Shown: in pieces, positions 1 to 11,955 of the stretch
Layout of the letters: each line of letters begins with the position of its first letter
How positions within the stretch are numbered: position 1 is the stretch's first letter
Origin: Paramacrobiotus metropolitanus
Taxonomy: Eukaryota > Tardigrada > Eutardigrada > Parachela > Macrobiotidae
Assembly (NCBI RefSeq): GCF_019649055.1
Contig: NW_026570359.1
Span: 245,535 to 309,534 of the forward strand
Length of the DNA stretch: 64,000 nt
Reading direction: 5' to 3'
Position numbers and translations under genes: made by a program
Notes under the pieces: generated by a model
Database searches by the model: none
Told to the model about the DNA's origin: nothing
What the model saw: only the letters and a program-made list of their open reading frames with translations

Positions 1-2965
1 TGGCGGTAAGAGGAGTTTACGTTTACTGCTGCAGTGCAATGCTGTATTATGCGCGTTGCATCTTCCGCCCGCGACGCATTACAATTTAAATGGGTGGGAC
101 CGACATATGGTACACTGGGAAGTGGGAAGCGACGTCCACTTTCCGAATTCTTAACTAAGCACGGCATGTATGCACACGGCATTAATTCTTTGTTAAGCCT
201 GTGATAACGAAAGCACCGCACTTAATTGGAATTTTTAACTTGGGCCGATCGATGTATGCCGGGATTTCAAGATGTGTGGTCACTGATGAGCCTGATTTGT
301 GGCGCAGTGTCACCTGACCGTTCAATTCGCAATTGCGATTGGTTATTTTGAGAGACATTATGCAAAAGTGGATCGTGTGTATGGTAATGCGTGGATTACG
401 GGCTTTCTGTTGTTATGAGACGCTTGTTGCACGTTAATCCAGAAAACGGATGGTTACCGGAATTGTGTGCCATTTCCCGTACTTGATACGATTATAAGAA
501 CCAGCACAGTTTTTGTGGAGCAATGTACCAAGGACACGGCGGTATAATCACGCTGGGAATCGCGAGCGCTGAAGGCGGTCAACTTCGTGTATTAACACTC
601 AGAACGGATGCACAGCTTGGCGGGACTGTTTTTATCACCACACAAGAGAATTTTTCATTGCTTTAGTCACAAATAACGTATTATTGATCACTAAGGTTGT
701 TGCATATCCAATATCCTAAGTGTATCCATATCCAAAATATCGTAATATCATATCCATATCCGAGACCAGCCGGCGGGATACGGATATTTCGGATATCCTA
801 TATATTAATAAAATAAGCCTTAGCGAATTCCATTTCTGTCTCCCTTTTTTGAGCGAGCCACTGAACCAAACTTTGATGTCTATATGTCATTCAATAGCCG
901 CGAGTTTGCAGATTTGCAGGAACCAGTCAGTTTTTTGAAAGTGTATTAAGTTTCAGAGAAAATCTTAAAAGAACTTAACATACAAAGTCTATGGGAAAAG
1001 TGGAGAACCCACCACTGCAAACCCACCCACGCCACCACCGTCATGAACAGCATAGGAAAAGCATTCATCTACACTTGATGGAGCTTTGGTGTCCATTTGT
1101 TATCCGATTGCCTTTAGTTCATAAGATTTTTATTAAGAGTTAGTTTTTAAAAAAATGTAGGCTTTGAAAGTGATGTTTCTTACAAACTGAACATGCGAAA
1201 TCTTCTGGAAAGTGGGAACGACTCAAATTCCAAAGATAAAGTAGTTGCCTTTCGCAACAGGTTGATTAGATTTAATATCGAAACTGCTTCCACAGGGCGG
1301 CTAGCTTTGGTAATATCCTGCTAACGTGCCAATGAACATTCTTGTGGATATTTTGGATATAGGTTAAAATATTTTTCCTAAAGACTAAGGAACGTAGAAA
1401 AAACGGTTTTATGAAAACAAAAATCGCATTTTTAGCATTTAAAAATTTAAAACAAACAGGAGATTCAAAAAGAGAAACTTATCCGCTTTCTAATCTATCT
1501 TTCCGCCAGCTATACAGCAATCCGTCAGATCGATCTCCCATCAAAGGTCAAAATCAAAAAATACGGGGAATACCCTCCCCGGTGCGCCTGGCCGGCCTGG
1601 GTGCGACGAGCTACATTAAATGAACCATCTGTGCGGATGTAAGCGTGAAGCCACAATGCGTTTATGGGTTGGGGATGTTGTTGGCGTTTAATGGGTTGGG
1701 TTTGGGATGGGTTGGGGACGGGGATGGGAGAATGCGTTGGGGATGTTGTGGTGGGATTAATACGCGAATGCATAGATTTTTGCCAAACTCGAAACAAATT
1801 CTATAAGCCGTAACAGAAATCGGAAGCACAGGCGACGCCTATCTGCAGCGGGGTCGCACTAAAGTTGTCGACGTTAATTAATGACAAAAAATTCAAGAAA
1901 GAATACAACGAAATTTTGAAGTCTTCATCAGGTTTAAATTGTTTTGTGTCTAAGCAGTAGGAGCAAACTGCACACTGGAAAGTATTTTTATTCTAAGGGT
2001 TCAAAGGTTAACATCGGTGGTCGTACCGTCGTATCACTGGATCGTTTTGTCGGTCACAACGCACTGACTAAAATTTTACAAAGCTCAGACTGAACGAGTA
2101 GTACTAGAACTGTAGAAGTACTGTAATACGGCTACAAAAATTCCAGTTATTATGGAGTTTTATTATTTTTGGTTCTTGACAACTGACCGGCATATGCTGC
2201 TGATTGATTTGGGGAAAGCTTAAAAACTTTGTTTTATAATTGCAAAAAAGGGCATATTCCTGGAAATTTTCAAATTTTTCGGGTCTAATTTAAGGTTAAA
2301 TCCGAAGTCAGCGGAACGCGACAATGTTTTCTCAAAACGGCCTTAAACATCTGATTAGTAAACTGTAATACATTTTAACTGCTCCTAATCTGTCAGTGAA
2401 CTATGGCCAAAATAACTAATACTGTAATTTACGACATACGTTATGATAAGCAGTCAAGTTGAGTCAACCAAATAGGTACGGTATATGGCAAATACAGAAA
2501 TACTGTCTGTCTCTGCCGATGAAACTATATTAATATTATTAACGCTCCGCTCAATAAAACTAAAATTGTAGTCATGGGTTCGTACTTTGTAGTTTTCGTA
2601 AATAACAATTCATCAGTTTGCGCGGGGTCTACTAGTTACGAGATATTTTGGATATGCTGGATAAACTTGGATATTGCGTGGATTTTGTTTTTAAAGCAAC
2701 GAAAGCTTAAGAAAAGTCTATTTATTGGGTTATTCAACTTAACATTGGTTAAACTCAAAATTACGCAGTTCTCATCATTTCAACACATAGTACACTTCGT
2801 CCAGTCTCTTACCGATACAAAACGTTTCCTGAACACACGCAGCATTACCTCGCATATTAAAGCAACACTGATTCTCTGCTTCAGAAACTGAGTGGACCGT
2901 TTCTCCTGTGTCCTCTCAAAAAGCATCTTACCGAGAGTAGACATCTTACACTTCGCTTCTTTACT
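1..2965. other. No gene recognised; intergenic DNA
   Basis: I see no open frame here that resembles a protein family, and no splice-bounded coding segment. The stretch around 700-810 is rich in degenerate TATCC/GGATA words, and a similar GGATATATCC-rich stretch lies at 5665-5760. This could be one dispersed repeat family, but the two are too diverged for me to align. A guanine-rich tract at 1693-1728 is listed separately. Confidence 0.5.
1693..1728 (+). other. G-quadruplex-type guanine tract
   Basis: Six runs of three or four guanines, separated by loops of two or three bases, follow one another on the + strand. This meets the usual G3+N1-7 definition of a quadruplex motif. No gene was found next to it, so any role is unknown. 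Confidence 0.6.
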
Positions 2966-3216
2966 TCATACGCCCATTGTTTCAAAAACCAAAGCAGAGA
3001 AATTGAAATTATCGCGTAAATATCCGTGCTTATTGTTTTTCTTCGCCTCTGCCATCATGGCGGCAGCCCCGGCCTCCTGGGACGTCTTGGCGATGTAGGA
3101 AGTGGCCATGGTGTCCGGGCAGGTGACGTCCCAAACCCAAGCTTTGCCTTGGCTGAAGGAGACCGAGGTCATGCCGTCCGGTCGTTTCAGAGTGTCGCGG
3201 TACAGGCCTGGTGGTT
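2966..3216 (-). pseudogene. Non-LTR retrotransposon, C-terminal domain remnant
   Basis: Read on the minus strand this segment has the recurring C-terminal signature of non-LTR (LINE-type) retrotransposon polyproteins: PPGLYRDTLKRPDGMT, then VWDVTCPDTMA, then an alanine-rich helix (SQEAGAAAMMAEAKKN) and a closing VFETMGV. In such elements this lies downstream of the reverse transcriptase. The frame is open but is cut at about 3216 by the fold-back element. The matching upstream part of the same protein lies on the other side of that element (4984-5165, same strand). The stretch normally expected between them, well over 100 residues by my recollection, is missing, so this is a dead fragment. 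Confidence 0.75.
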
Positions 3217-4990
3217 CGCGTCCGATCACTTCGGCCGCGTTACATTTCGGCCGCACAGGTTCACTTCGGCCGACGTTCATTTCGGCCGTGGCTCACTTCG
3301 GCCAACACTGCAATTCGGCCAACGCTCATTTCGGCAGATGGACGTTTCGGCCATCATAGTTTTTCTTGGGTTCTACGTTTTGTAGGTTTTTCTTAGATTT
3401 TTTTACATTTTCTTAGGGTTTTTAGGTTTAATATTATGGTTTCTTAGGTTTTCTTAGATTTGTTATGGCTTGTTAGTTTCTTAGGTTTTCTTAGATTTGT
3501 TGTGGTTTCTTAGGTTTCTTAGGTTTTCTTAGGTTTCTTAGGTAATCTTAGATTTGTTATGGTTTCTTAAGTTTTCTTTGATTTGCTTTTGTTTGCTTTC
3601 TTTTTGTATGTGTAGGTTTCTTAGGTTATTCTTAGGTTCTTCTTAGGTTTCTTAGGTTTCCAAGGTTTCTTAGATTTCTTAGGTTTCTTAGGTAATTTAG
3701 ATTTGTTATGGTTTCTTATTTTTTTTTTTTGATTTTTTCATGTTTTCGTATGTATTCTTAGGTACGGTAGGTTTTCAAGACTCTCCCGTGATAGTAGACT
3801 TTGTCGCGTCTGATCACTTCGGCCGCGTTACATTTCGGCCGCACAGGCTCATTTCGGCCAACGTTCATTTCGGCCGTGGCTCACTTCGGCCAACACTCAT
3901 TTCGCCCAACACTCATTTCGGCCACACTCATTTCGGCCAACGCTCATTTCGACAACTGGATGTGTCGGCCATCTTAGGCTCTCTTAGGTTTCCTAGGTTT
4001 TCTTAACAAGTTTTCTTAAGTCTTCTTAAGTCTTCTTAAGTCTTGTAAGTTTTCTTAAGTCTTCTTCTGTTTTCTTAGGTTTTCTTAGGTTTTCTTAGGT
4101 TTGTTATGTTTTCTTAGGTTTCTTAGGTTTCTTAGGTTTCTTAAGTTTTTTTTTATGTTTCTTAGATTATGAACTTATGGTTTATTTGGCTTTCTTAGGT
4201 TTTCGTATTTATTCTTAGGTTATTCGCAGGTGATTTAAGATCTGATGATTTCTTTCCGTTTTTTGTTTTTCTGAGTGTCGTGCGGTTAACTCACCCTGGA
4301 CGGTAGACTTAGTGTGATCGATCATATGACGGTCGCGATGTGTTAATAAGAACACTTGGAAAAGAGAGACATAATGGTGCATTGGTGAAAATAGCACTTC
4401 CAAAATTTGTTTGAAAAACAGTGCGTGCAGGATGAAATAGAAATAGAAGGAAAGTTCGTGTCAACGATAATTATTCAGTTACTTTTACGCTGCAGAATAA
4501 AAGTTTAGGCAACGCCTATTTCCGCCGAAATGTACTTTGGCCGAAGTGAATTGCGGCCGAAATGAATGACGGCCGAATTGAGCGGCGGCCGAAAAACTTT
4601 TGCCGAAATGAGCGCGGCCGAAATGAAAACGGCCGAAGTGATCGGTAGCCAGACTTTGTGACTTCGGCATTCGGCCTTATGACGGTCGACGAGGTGTTAA
4701 TCTGATCAACCGGGAAAGGGAGACATGATGGCGACACGATGACAGTAACACTTTAAAAACTGCTCAAACCAATTTTGCGTGCAAAATGAAGCTGGAAACA
4801 GATCAAAATTTCGCGTATAACGAGAACGGAGCTAGTTTCACGTTGGAGATTAAAAGTTTTGGTAAACCGTCTTTCTGCCTAAATGTAATGTGGCCGAAGT
4901 GAACTGCGGCCGAAGTGAGTGGCGGCCGAAAAACTTTGGCCGAAATGAGCACTGCCGAAATGAAAACGGCCGAAGTGATCGGTAGCCAGT
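3217..4990. mobile_element. Fold-back element with inverted TTCGGCC repeat arrays
   Basis: The two ends are inverted copies of degenerate tandem repeats of about 11-13 bases with the core CATTTCGGCC. Forward arrays lie at 3217-3353 and 3804-3970, and reverse-complement arrays at about 4520-4650 and 4880-4988. Both left arrays begin with CGCGTC(C/T)GATCACTTCGGCC. Both right arrays end with GGCCGAAGTGATCGGTAGCCAG, whose core is the reverse complement of the left ends. Between the left arrays, and after them, lie long tracts of TTCTTAGGT-like repeats (3363-3790, 3971-4210). The right half consists of two diverged direct copies of about 340 bases (4310-4650 and 4670-4990). The order is therefore left-left-right-right, a nested fold-back. 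Frames inside, full of HFGR/SFRP repeats, only reflect the repeated DNA. There is no transposase, so it is non-autonomous. It sits inside a non-LTR retrotransposon remnant. Confidence 0.8.
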
Positions 4991-5165
4991 CGTTCAGTGC
5001 GTCTAATGCCCAAACCGCCCACTCTCACAGGTAAGGATGATTGTTCCCAGATTTCATCGGTAATTTTTATGTTGGTAATTTCCTCAAGGCTCCTGCGTAC
5101 TGATAAATCGAATTTAGCCAAGATTTCCGGAAATTTAAGCGCTTCGCTTCGCTTAAATTTAAAAG
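4984..5165 (-). pseudogene. Non-LTR retrotransposon remnant, upstream part
   Basis: The minus-strand frame reads through EIWEQSSLPVRVGGLGIRR, the post-reverse-transcriptase motif of many LINE-type elements (consensus roughly SLP...GGLGIR). It is preceded by an open stretch of about 40 residues. It stops being retrotransposon-like exactly where the fold-back repeat array begins, at about 4988. Together with 2966-3216 it shows one old element interrupted by the fold-back insertion, with loss of the middle part. Confidence 0.7.
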
Positions 5166-7185
5166 CTTAAGATAAAGAAGCCAGTATTGATTATTTGACT
5201 TCTGGCGTAAACTGTTTGGTAGCAATACATACTGCATACACATTCTAACTCAAATCAATCAGGCTGAATCAATCAGTATTTGGAATTGATACATTTTCTG
5301 TGCCGACAATTGCTCGCTTTAACTGAAAAGAACGCGGTTAACTGCCATAGTTAAGCTAGGTTTAAATTTAGTTCAATAGTTAAAGAAAATCTACAGCGAT
5401 TATTGTTATGGGTAGTTCGTTATACGTATATCGCCTACACCTGTCCAACATTTATTATGCCATTTATTTTCATTCAGTGTCCTATTTATTTTCTCCTTCA
5501 CGCACCCTTAATGTTCCATCATTTCTCCCATTATTTCACTTTAGAAAGTACACCGTTTTTTGTTAATGAATTTTGTTGATGTTTAAAACGTATTTTTATA
5601 AAGTATCGTCAGTGCAACTGCGCCACGGTGTTTATTTGGCGGCTAGTGCTTAATAAAAATATTTTTTGGATAAGGAAGGATGTATCTGGATATCAGAGGA
5701 TATATCCGCGATATATCAGGATATATCCTGTATCCAACCCTTTGGTCTTGAATATCCACAACCTTATTGATCACGGATGCGATCAATCCGTCACGGCGAA
5801 GGCGTTATACCGGAGAAGTATGTGCTTTGATAGTATTAAAACTGGTAAGCAATATCACTACAATCTGTACGCAGAGCACAGAGTCGCTGAAAAGTGGGAT
5901 AGAGCAGTATTTATAACGAAGCGAGATTGCATTACACATTCTGTACTCTGCATTATTCTAAATCTTCTTGCATGATAGCGTTAATTTGTTGCCGTTGAAC
6001 TGACACAACGACACATAATAAGTCACTTCTACTAACGTTGTTGGTTAATGTGACTTTTTAATGTGCCATACAGATAAATGCACTGCAGGGAACGGAAGAA
6101 TTTATTTTTCGGGCAAACGCAGACAACAGGAAAGAGAAAGCGATTCCGGGAACTACTAATTTCCTTGGCCAACGCCGCAAATTAACAACAGCGACCGAAG
6201 GTGGACAACTACAACGCCCGCTTATCAACTGTAATTGATTGGAGTGCCATCGGTACAATCTTGCCCTTGCTATTCTCGCCTTGGTCGGCAAAACTGCATT
6301 CAGCAGCGCAGCATCGCATACTTCGAGACGGTAAAGGAGAGCCCGGAGGTATAAAGGAGATGTCGCATCTCCTATAGTCACCGGGTTCTCTTTTTCACCA
6401 TGTCATTGTGTGGAGGCCCAGCGGACGAAGTGATGGAAACCTCACAACAGCAGATCAGGACCGGTGGTACCAACCGTAATATCAATCCCTGATAAATAGG
6501 CCGTTTGAGTGCGTATTACTCGCTATCCCAGGCTTAATAATTACAGTAACTAAAGGCGTGCGCACGCCTCGGCGCGGATGAGATTCCGTGGCATGCGGAT
6601 GTTCAAACACTGTACATCGCGGTTCTTCCAGTTAAAGTCCAGTTCATTTTAGCCCGTTCATTCTATTTTAATTGTATCGCGTAGTCGGAGGCCGAAGCTG
6701 CGGCGCGCATTACATAAATCCTTGCAGGAATTGCAATTATGGCATAATAACTTTGTAGAAACGTGTTTTAGCGAGCGTGAACAGAAACGCTCCAGTAAAT
6801 ATATTAAAATTACGGAATTGCCGGCAATCGATTTCTCTGAACTGCTTGCTCAGTAGGTTACAGTATTTACACTGACAGCATTCAAGCTGTAGATGGCTGT
6901 ATGATCTCCGCAGAGCCGGTTAATCTGTTCCAACAGCATGCTGCTATTTGCGCAGAAAACGCAAAACCGTTCGGAACGATCGAACGTGGACAATGGATAT
7001 CGGTAGTCAACTGAGACATCATCAGTTATGCCGCTGCCGTTTTATTTTTAGTGTGGTTCTCCTCTGCAGTCTCGCAATATGAAGTGCTATAATTGTGCAT
7101 AGCTTTTCGTGTTGTCAGACTGGCGTGGAGATGCCGGCTTAATACAGAAAGTGTGGAAGCACCGAAGAAGCACGTAAAGGAGGAC

Positions 7186-7320
7186 ACACCGATAATTTTG
7201 CTGACCGCTATGCTGCTGACCGATATCTTGCTGGCGGCGTTTTGCTGACCGACAAAACGTTTAACCGACAACTTGTTGGAACGACAACTCGATGATCGAC
7301 AATTTGCGCCCTGTCGATGT
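7186..7320. repeat. Degenerate array, core CTGACCGACAA
   Basis: About seven copies of a degenerate unit of about 16 bases, with the core GCTGACCGACAA, follow one another. The style resembles the arrays of the fold-back element at 3.2 kb but the word is different. No matching inverted partner was found, so it may be one end of a decayed element. Confidence 0.45.
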
Positions 7321-8814
7321 ATAATGCGTTAATGCAGAAGATCGATTATAAGCGGAAGGTGGCGCGTGTCACGGTGCGTTATACTGCTCAGAAGAGTTTA
7401 TTAATTCGCACAGCTCTCATGATCTGCGGGCGCACTGGCAGCTAGCGCACCGGCACAACGGTGTCTTTGCTGGAATATGTAAGTATGCGGCTGTTCAGCA
7501 GCGTTGCAGTCAGTTCAACTGCGGTTATTTGGAAAATGTCTTTAATGTGCAGATAACAGCCGAGAGTAATCGAGTCTTTTCTTTAAAATATTACCTGAAC
7601 AACTGATACAAGAACGCATGCAAATGTGGCAACATACGTTAATCTGAACCACCTGGGAGATATCGTTGTTAATGAATTTCAAGTCTAATTTGCTAACTCA
7701 TAGGACGGCATTGTTCATCCGCTTTCATTACTGACACGGTCAAAGACCCAAAGTGAAAAGTTCCGTTTTCAAGGATAGGTTTTCAACTAGGTGTAAAGTG
7801 CCGGTCGGCGCACTGAAATCAATCCACGAAGAGGAAGAGGCACACGTATCTGTACATACCGTCATCAAGACAGTGAAAACGGTTTAGCATTTCCATTTCC
7901 TGGACGCGTTTAAGTTTCCGGAATAATTTTCTTCCACGTCCTAACCGGTATATGTAAGGGCTCACAGAAAGCCGGAAACCAGTGGGGCGTCACAGCGGCG
8001 TATTTTTTGGAGAATGGGATTATGGGTTGCACAGCAGCGCTGCCGGCTGCAGTTCGGTCAACTGCGCTCATTTGGAGAATGTCTGTATCACACCGTTTCA
8101 CACGTATAGAGTGTAGTTTCGCAGCACGACAAGACTGTAAGTGTACGACCATATAGACAATTTCTCATAGTCGCATTTCTCACCTTTTATCGATCCCTCA
8201 CGGCCCCATGAAGAAGTTATGACAGAATGGTTTCATATGACGGGGTTCAATAATATTAAAGTACAGACCTGTAGTATGTAACTTGATTAGTGCCGCTAGG
8301 AGGTAGAATCCAATTGCGGCATTGTCGTTCTATTTATTTATGCACCTCATATAATTCGTTCAACTTCAAATTCTAGCATTTATAGGATATTTCAAAACGT
8401 TTATAACCATTACGCCGCAAATCTTCCGTGTCTAAGCGATTGAAGAATTCCGAAACCAATCGGTTCCAGTAAGAGTGTGTTTTCTTCAAGTCTGTGTGAG
8501 GATGGAAAAATCGCTTTCAGGGGAAAAATTGACATAAATGCTGAAAGACTGGATTTCTGTCTTGCTTTCCCGGCGTTATGTGCTTTGACATCCACTCCTT
8601 CGATTTTGAAAACTGCAACAAGAAAATGACAAACTTCTCAGCCGGTCGATACTTGACAACGAAGGTTGTCCACTACCGATCCGCCAGGAAGTTTATTTTT
8701 CCCACCGCTATCCAGTCAAGTAAGGTACTTTACGACGCTTTGTCGGCAAACAGTACATAGTCCTGATGTGTCGTGCGCGAAGCCGCAGGTAAGGCTACAA
8801 ACAACCATGATTAT

Positions 8815-8995
8815 GAAATTCAAGATTATTAAATTTGTCTGGCAAGTGACAAATGAAATGCCTCTTCACCGAAACGGCCTCGCAACGAAAATTACGAAAT
8901 GTCTTGCGACGTGGTGTCCTGCCGTCTAAACGTCCGGCGACAAAACGTCGCGCAGCGAGTTGACCTTGCGGCGAAATGTCTGCGACCAAATGTTA
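8815..8995. repeat. Degenerate array, core TGCGACGAAATGTC
   Basis: Roughly eight copies of a degenerate 14-16-base unit with the core GCGACGAAATGTC. The orientation is the same as the array at 7.2 kb (shared GACAAAACGT words), so the pair is direct rather than inverted. The function is unknown. Confidence 0.4.
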
Positions 8996-10364
8996 TGGGG
9001 CTAGTTTTTGTCAGCGAATATTGCGGGGCCCATTTATGAGGATTAGATCATGGCCGGCGCTACGAACGTGGACAATGTAATACCTCTAAGAGTTCGGCAA
9101 GATACTTTACGCAACTGCACCATAACAATGGAATATGCCTCACGAAACAACCGCTACTCATGCTGACTGCTTCCTGTTATCGCGCTTATTTTCCATACGA
9201 CTTTCGAGTATCAATCCAAGTTACTCGGCAACACTGTGTGCAGATATGTCCCTACAACGTCATTACATTTTAGCTTTAACGTCTTTACATTTTCGGCGCT
9301 GTACAGATGAATAATGTGTAGTAAGACTAGGCTAAAAGCATCGGAGTGACTTCGACAATTTACGTCAGTTTTTGTAGAATCATACCACATACGGTACAAT
9401 CTCACTGCGGAGCGCTACAAGATTGAGACTAGGTCGTGCAAGCCGCTACAATCAACATCCTACAGACACCACACTGTCCAAAATCACACAAGCGCTTAAA
9501 AAGAGTGTTTCTACTTACAGTCATACGTTCAGTCATTCCAGTAATTATTTTAACATTTCATAGTCCATATTGAGCTATGTGTAGTTTAACCGAGAAGATT
9601 TCAACATATTATGACCTTATCCGCTGTGGAATTTTGGAATTATTTTCCTGTGGTCTGCTTTTGGATAACGACTGTGCCTTTCGTCTTCACGTGTAGCGTC
9701 TCCCGTGGTAAGCGAAGAGCAGTACATAAATTACGACAAATCGATTGCTTATTCTGTCTGGTGGAATTGTCGACCAGCGCAGTCGTCCGATGGTCGACGA
9801 TGCCATTAGACAGACCCGGTGTTTTTTAGCTGGCATACCCTTGTCGATCCCATGCTAGTTTTTCCATTCTAACTAGAAATGCTCTTACCTCTGTGAATCG
9901 AGCTGAACAAATTCAGATTATAACGAAGCGTGCGAAGGTAGCGCAGTACAATGTAAAACAGAAGCGTTTGCGGGCTTGGCTTGAGCCGTATAACTTTAAC
10001 TGAAGTCAATAGTACTCTATAATCAAAATGACACGTTCTTGTTCAGGTGTACTTCAGCTTCAGGTGTACTTCAGACGTACTGCTGATTATACTTGACCGC
10101 AGTCAGTTAGACTGAGACGCGAGGGAACGTGACACTTGCTTACGCTTTTTTTCTGTGCCCAAGCTGCAAAATCAGTTTTATACACAAAATTTCAGAATCG
10201 CCCGTTATGGAACGGAATACTGGACACTTTACCGAGCTATCTTTTTGTCGTGAATTGAAAAGGGTGGCTCATTCGATCGACACCTGTTGCCAAAAACGAA
10301 AAAGCTGATATTCTACTGGGAAAAAATGTCTAACTCCTTCTCAATCATATTACTGTAATTGCAG

Positions 10365-11142
10365 CTGGAAGAATTGAGCAGCTAGTTCAGGCCGCTGAAC
10401 AGCAAATCCAAGACGACATCATCCTCCTACCAATGCCCAATCTGCCGCCATTAAATCCCGGCATTGTCCACACAACCGTTGGCCGAACAGCCGTCTTCTC
10501 TTGCAGTGCTCCTACACAAGAAGCGGACACTGGTGCGCCGCAGATCGTCTGGCGGCATAGGAACATAACGATTCACACTGACCACACAGTCCCGGCTTCC
10601 ATGCCCTTTAACTATACCCGACGCGAGGATAACGGCAACCATTATTTATCCATACACAACATTACGCCGCTGGATCCGTACGGTGTTTCCATCATTACCA
10701 CGGCGAAATGTTTCTTTTAAAGCATTACAAGCTGCAGACGCGACCCAAAGCGGACGACGTCTTCGTCGGCCGACTGCAGAACGTCACCACACCGTATTCG
10801 CAGGCATCCTTAACGTGCAGCGCCTACGTCCACTGTACCTGCTGGAATGATGGGCCGTACTTTATCTGGAAGTTCGACGGAAAGTTCGCCATGATGTCGG
10901 TGCGCCTTGGTCATTACCTGATGCAGTTCTTTGATTCCAGGCGTTATCCGTATGGAGTCCACAAGTTCGAGGGTAAAGATAGTTGTGCGAAGTGGGTTGA
11001 AGGAACTCCGTGCGATTCGACCTTCACAGTTTACATGAAACCTGACACGAAGCGCTGGCCAACGTTCGTTGAATGTTGGGCACAGCCTAATCAAACTGTT
11101 AACGAGTGGTACGTACAGAAAACGTATGTCGAGTTTGTTTAA
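10365..11142 (+). CDS. Immunoglobulin-like domain protein, 3' exon(s), with frameshift
   Basis: A splice acceptor (CTGTAATTGCAG) precedes 10365, and the frame is open from there (GRIEQLVQAAEQQ). It carries an Ig-like domain: GRTAVFSCSA with the first cysteine, then IVWRH with the core tryptophan, then YLSIHNITPLD, the usual strand E-F region. Near 10690-10707 the frame must change by one base to continue into a second Ig-like segment. This has LTCSAY, FIWKF and TFVECWAQ as cysteine-tryptophan-cysteine landmarks, and it ends at 11142. No membrane segment follows, so the visible part ends as an extracellular or secreted protein. The frame change could be a sequencing error, a small unrecognised intron or a real mutation. 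The 5' exons were not found. Family-level call only. Confidence 0.6.
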
Positions 11143-11955
11143 TTAATGTCGCACTAGTTCATTACAGCTGGATCTTTCTTCTTTCCGGCAACTGACCACC
11201 CTTATTTACAATGACCTTGCTCTAAAATTTGGTTTGTGTACTACCATGGTAGAATAACTACTTTTACTTTGTGATTCTTACAATGCAATTTTTGCTGCGA
11301 TGGGTAGCTTTGGTGGACCAGTCTTCTAGCAAGTTCTGTTTCAACTACTACGGCCCGCAAATGTTTCCCGCCGTTGCATGGCACTGATAAGTCTGACAAT
11401 CACGTTCTGAAATGTCGATTTTTTTTAGATTTTTTCGATCCAGTGAAAGCGTAATAAATGTTGAAACATCATTTGGAAAAAGCGTAATAACTGCCAACAT
11501 TTGTGCATATATCTATCTTTACTGATCCACACTCTACTTCTGTCACCTGATGTGACGTTACGTACTACGGCTATCAGGCGCGGTACATACAATGTAGAGC
11601 AATACTGCACGCAGCAAGCAGAGTCTGACAGCATAACAAACGTAACTGATCTCAACAATAAGTCTTCTGGCAAGTGTGATGTACACAGTCTGCCGCAATC
11701 CGTCGTATATCCTATTCCGAATCGTCGTTATAATTGTGGTGAGCATATGCAGACTGTAAAGAAGTATCGATGACCAGCACCAGTAACGTACGCGTTTCAC
11801 GAAATGCATGAGGATCATTCTAGCGGATCCATGATTGGCAGTGGCAGTAAATGTGCGGAATAAAGTGCCTGCAGGATCCAACAAGAGATCTCTACACGAG
11901 TAACTAGCGTCCCAGAAACCACCACACTGCCCAATGCAACAATCTCCCTGCGTCG
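11143..11955. other. No gene recognised
   Basis: Intergenic between the Ig-like gene and the 3' end of the minus-strand coiled-coil gene. I see no coding segment or repeat that I can support. Confidence 0.4.

Larger units (their letters stand above)
5166..10364. other. No gene recognised; degenerate repeats in places
   Basis: No frame here looks like a real protein. Two short arrays of degenerate repeats of about 15-16 bases are listed separately (7186-7320 and 8815-8995). The rest appears to be unique intergenic sequence. An upstream exon of the Ig-like gene that starts at 10365 may lie in the last part, but I could not identify it. Confidence 0.4.

Noticed and set aside
3026-5000. Open frames with HFGR/SFRP/RPT repeats on both strands
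   Set aside because: They simply translate the TTCGGCC repeat arrays of the fold-back element in several frames at once; there is no conserved protein feature.
700-5765. A single large element bounded by the TATCC-rich stretches at 0.7 and 5.7 kb
   Set aside because: The two stretches share words but I could not align them as inverted or direct repeats, and no coding content links them.
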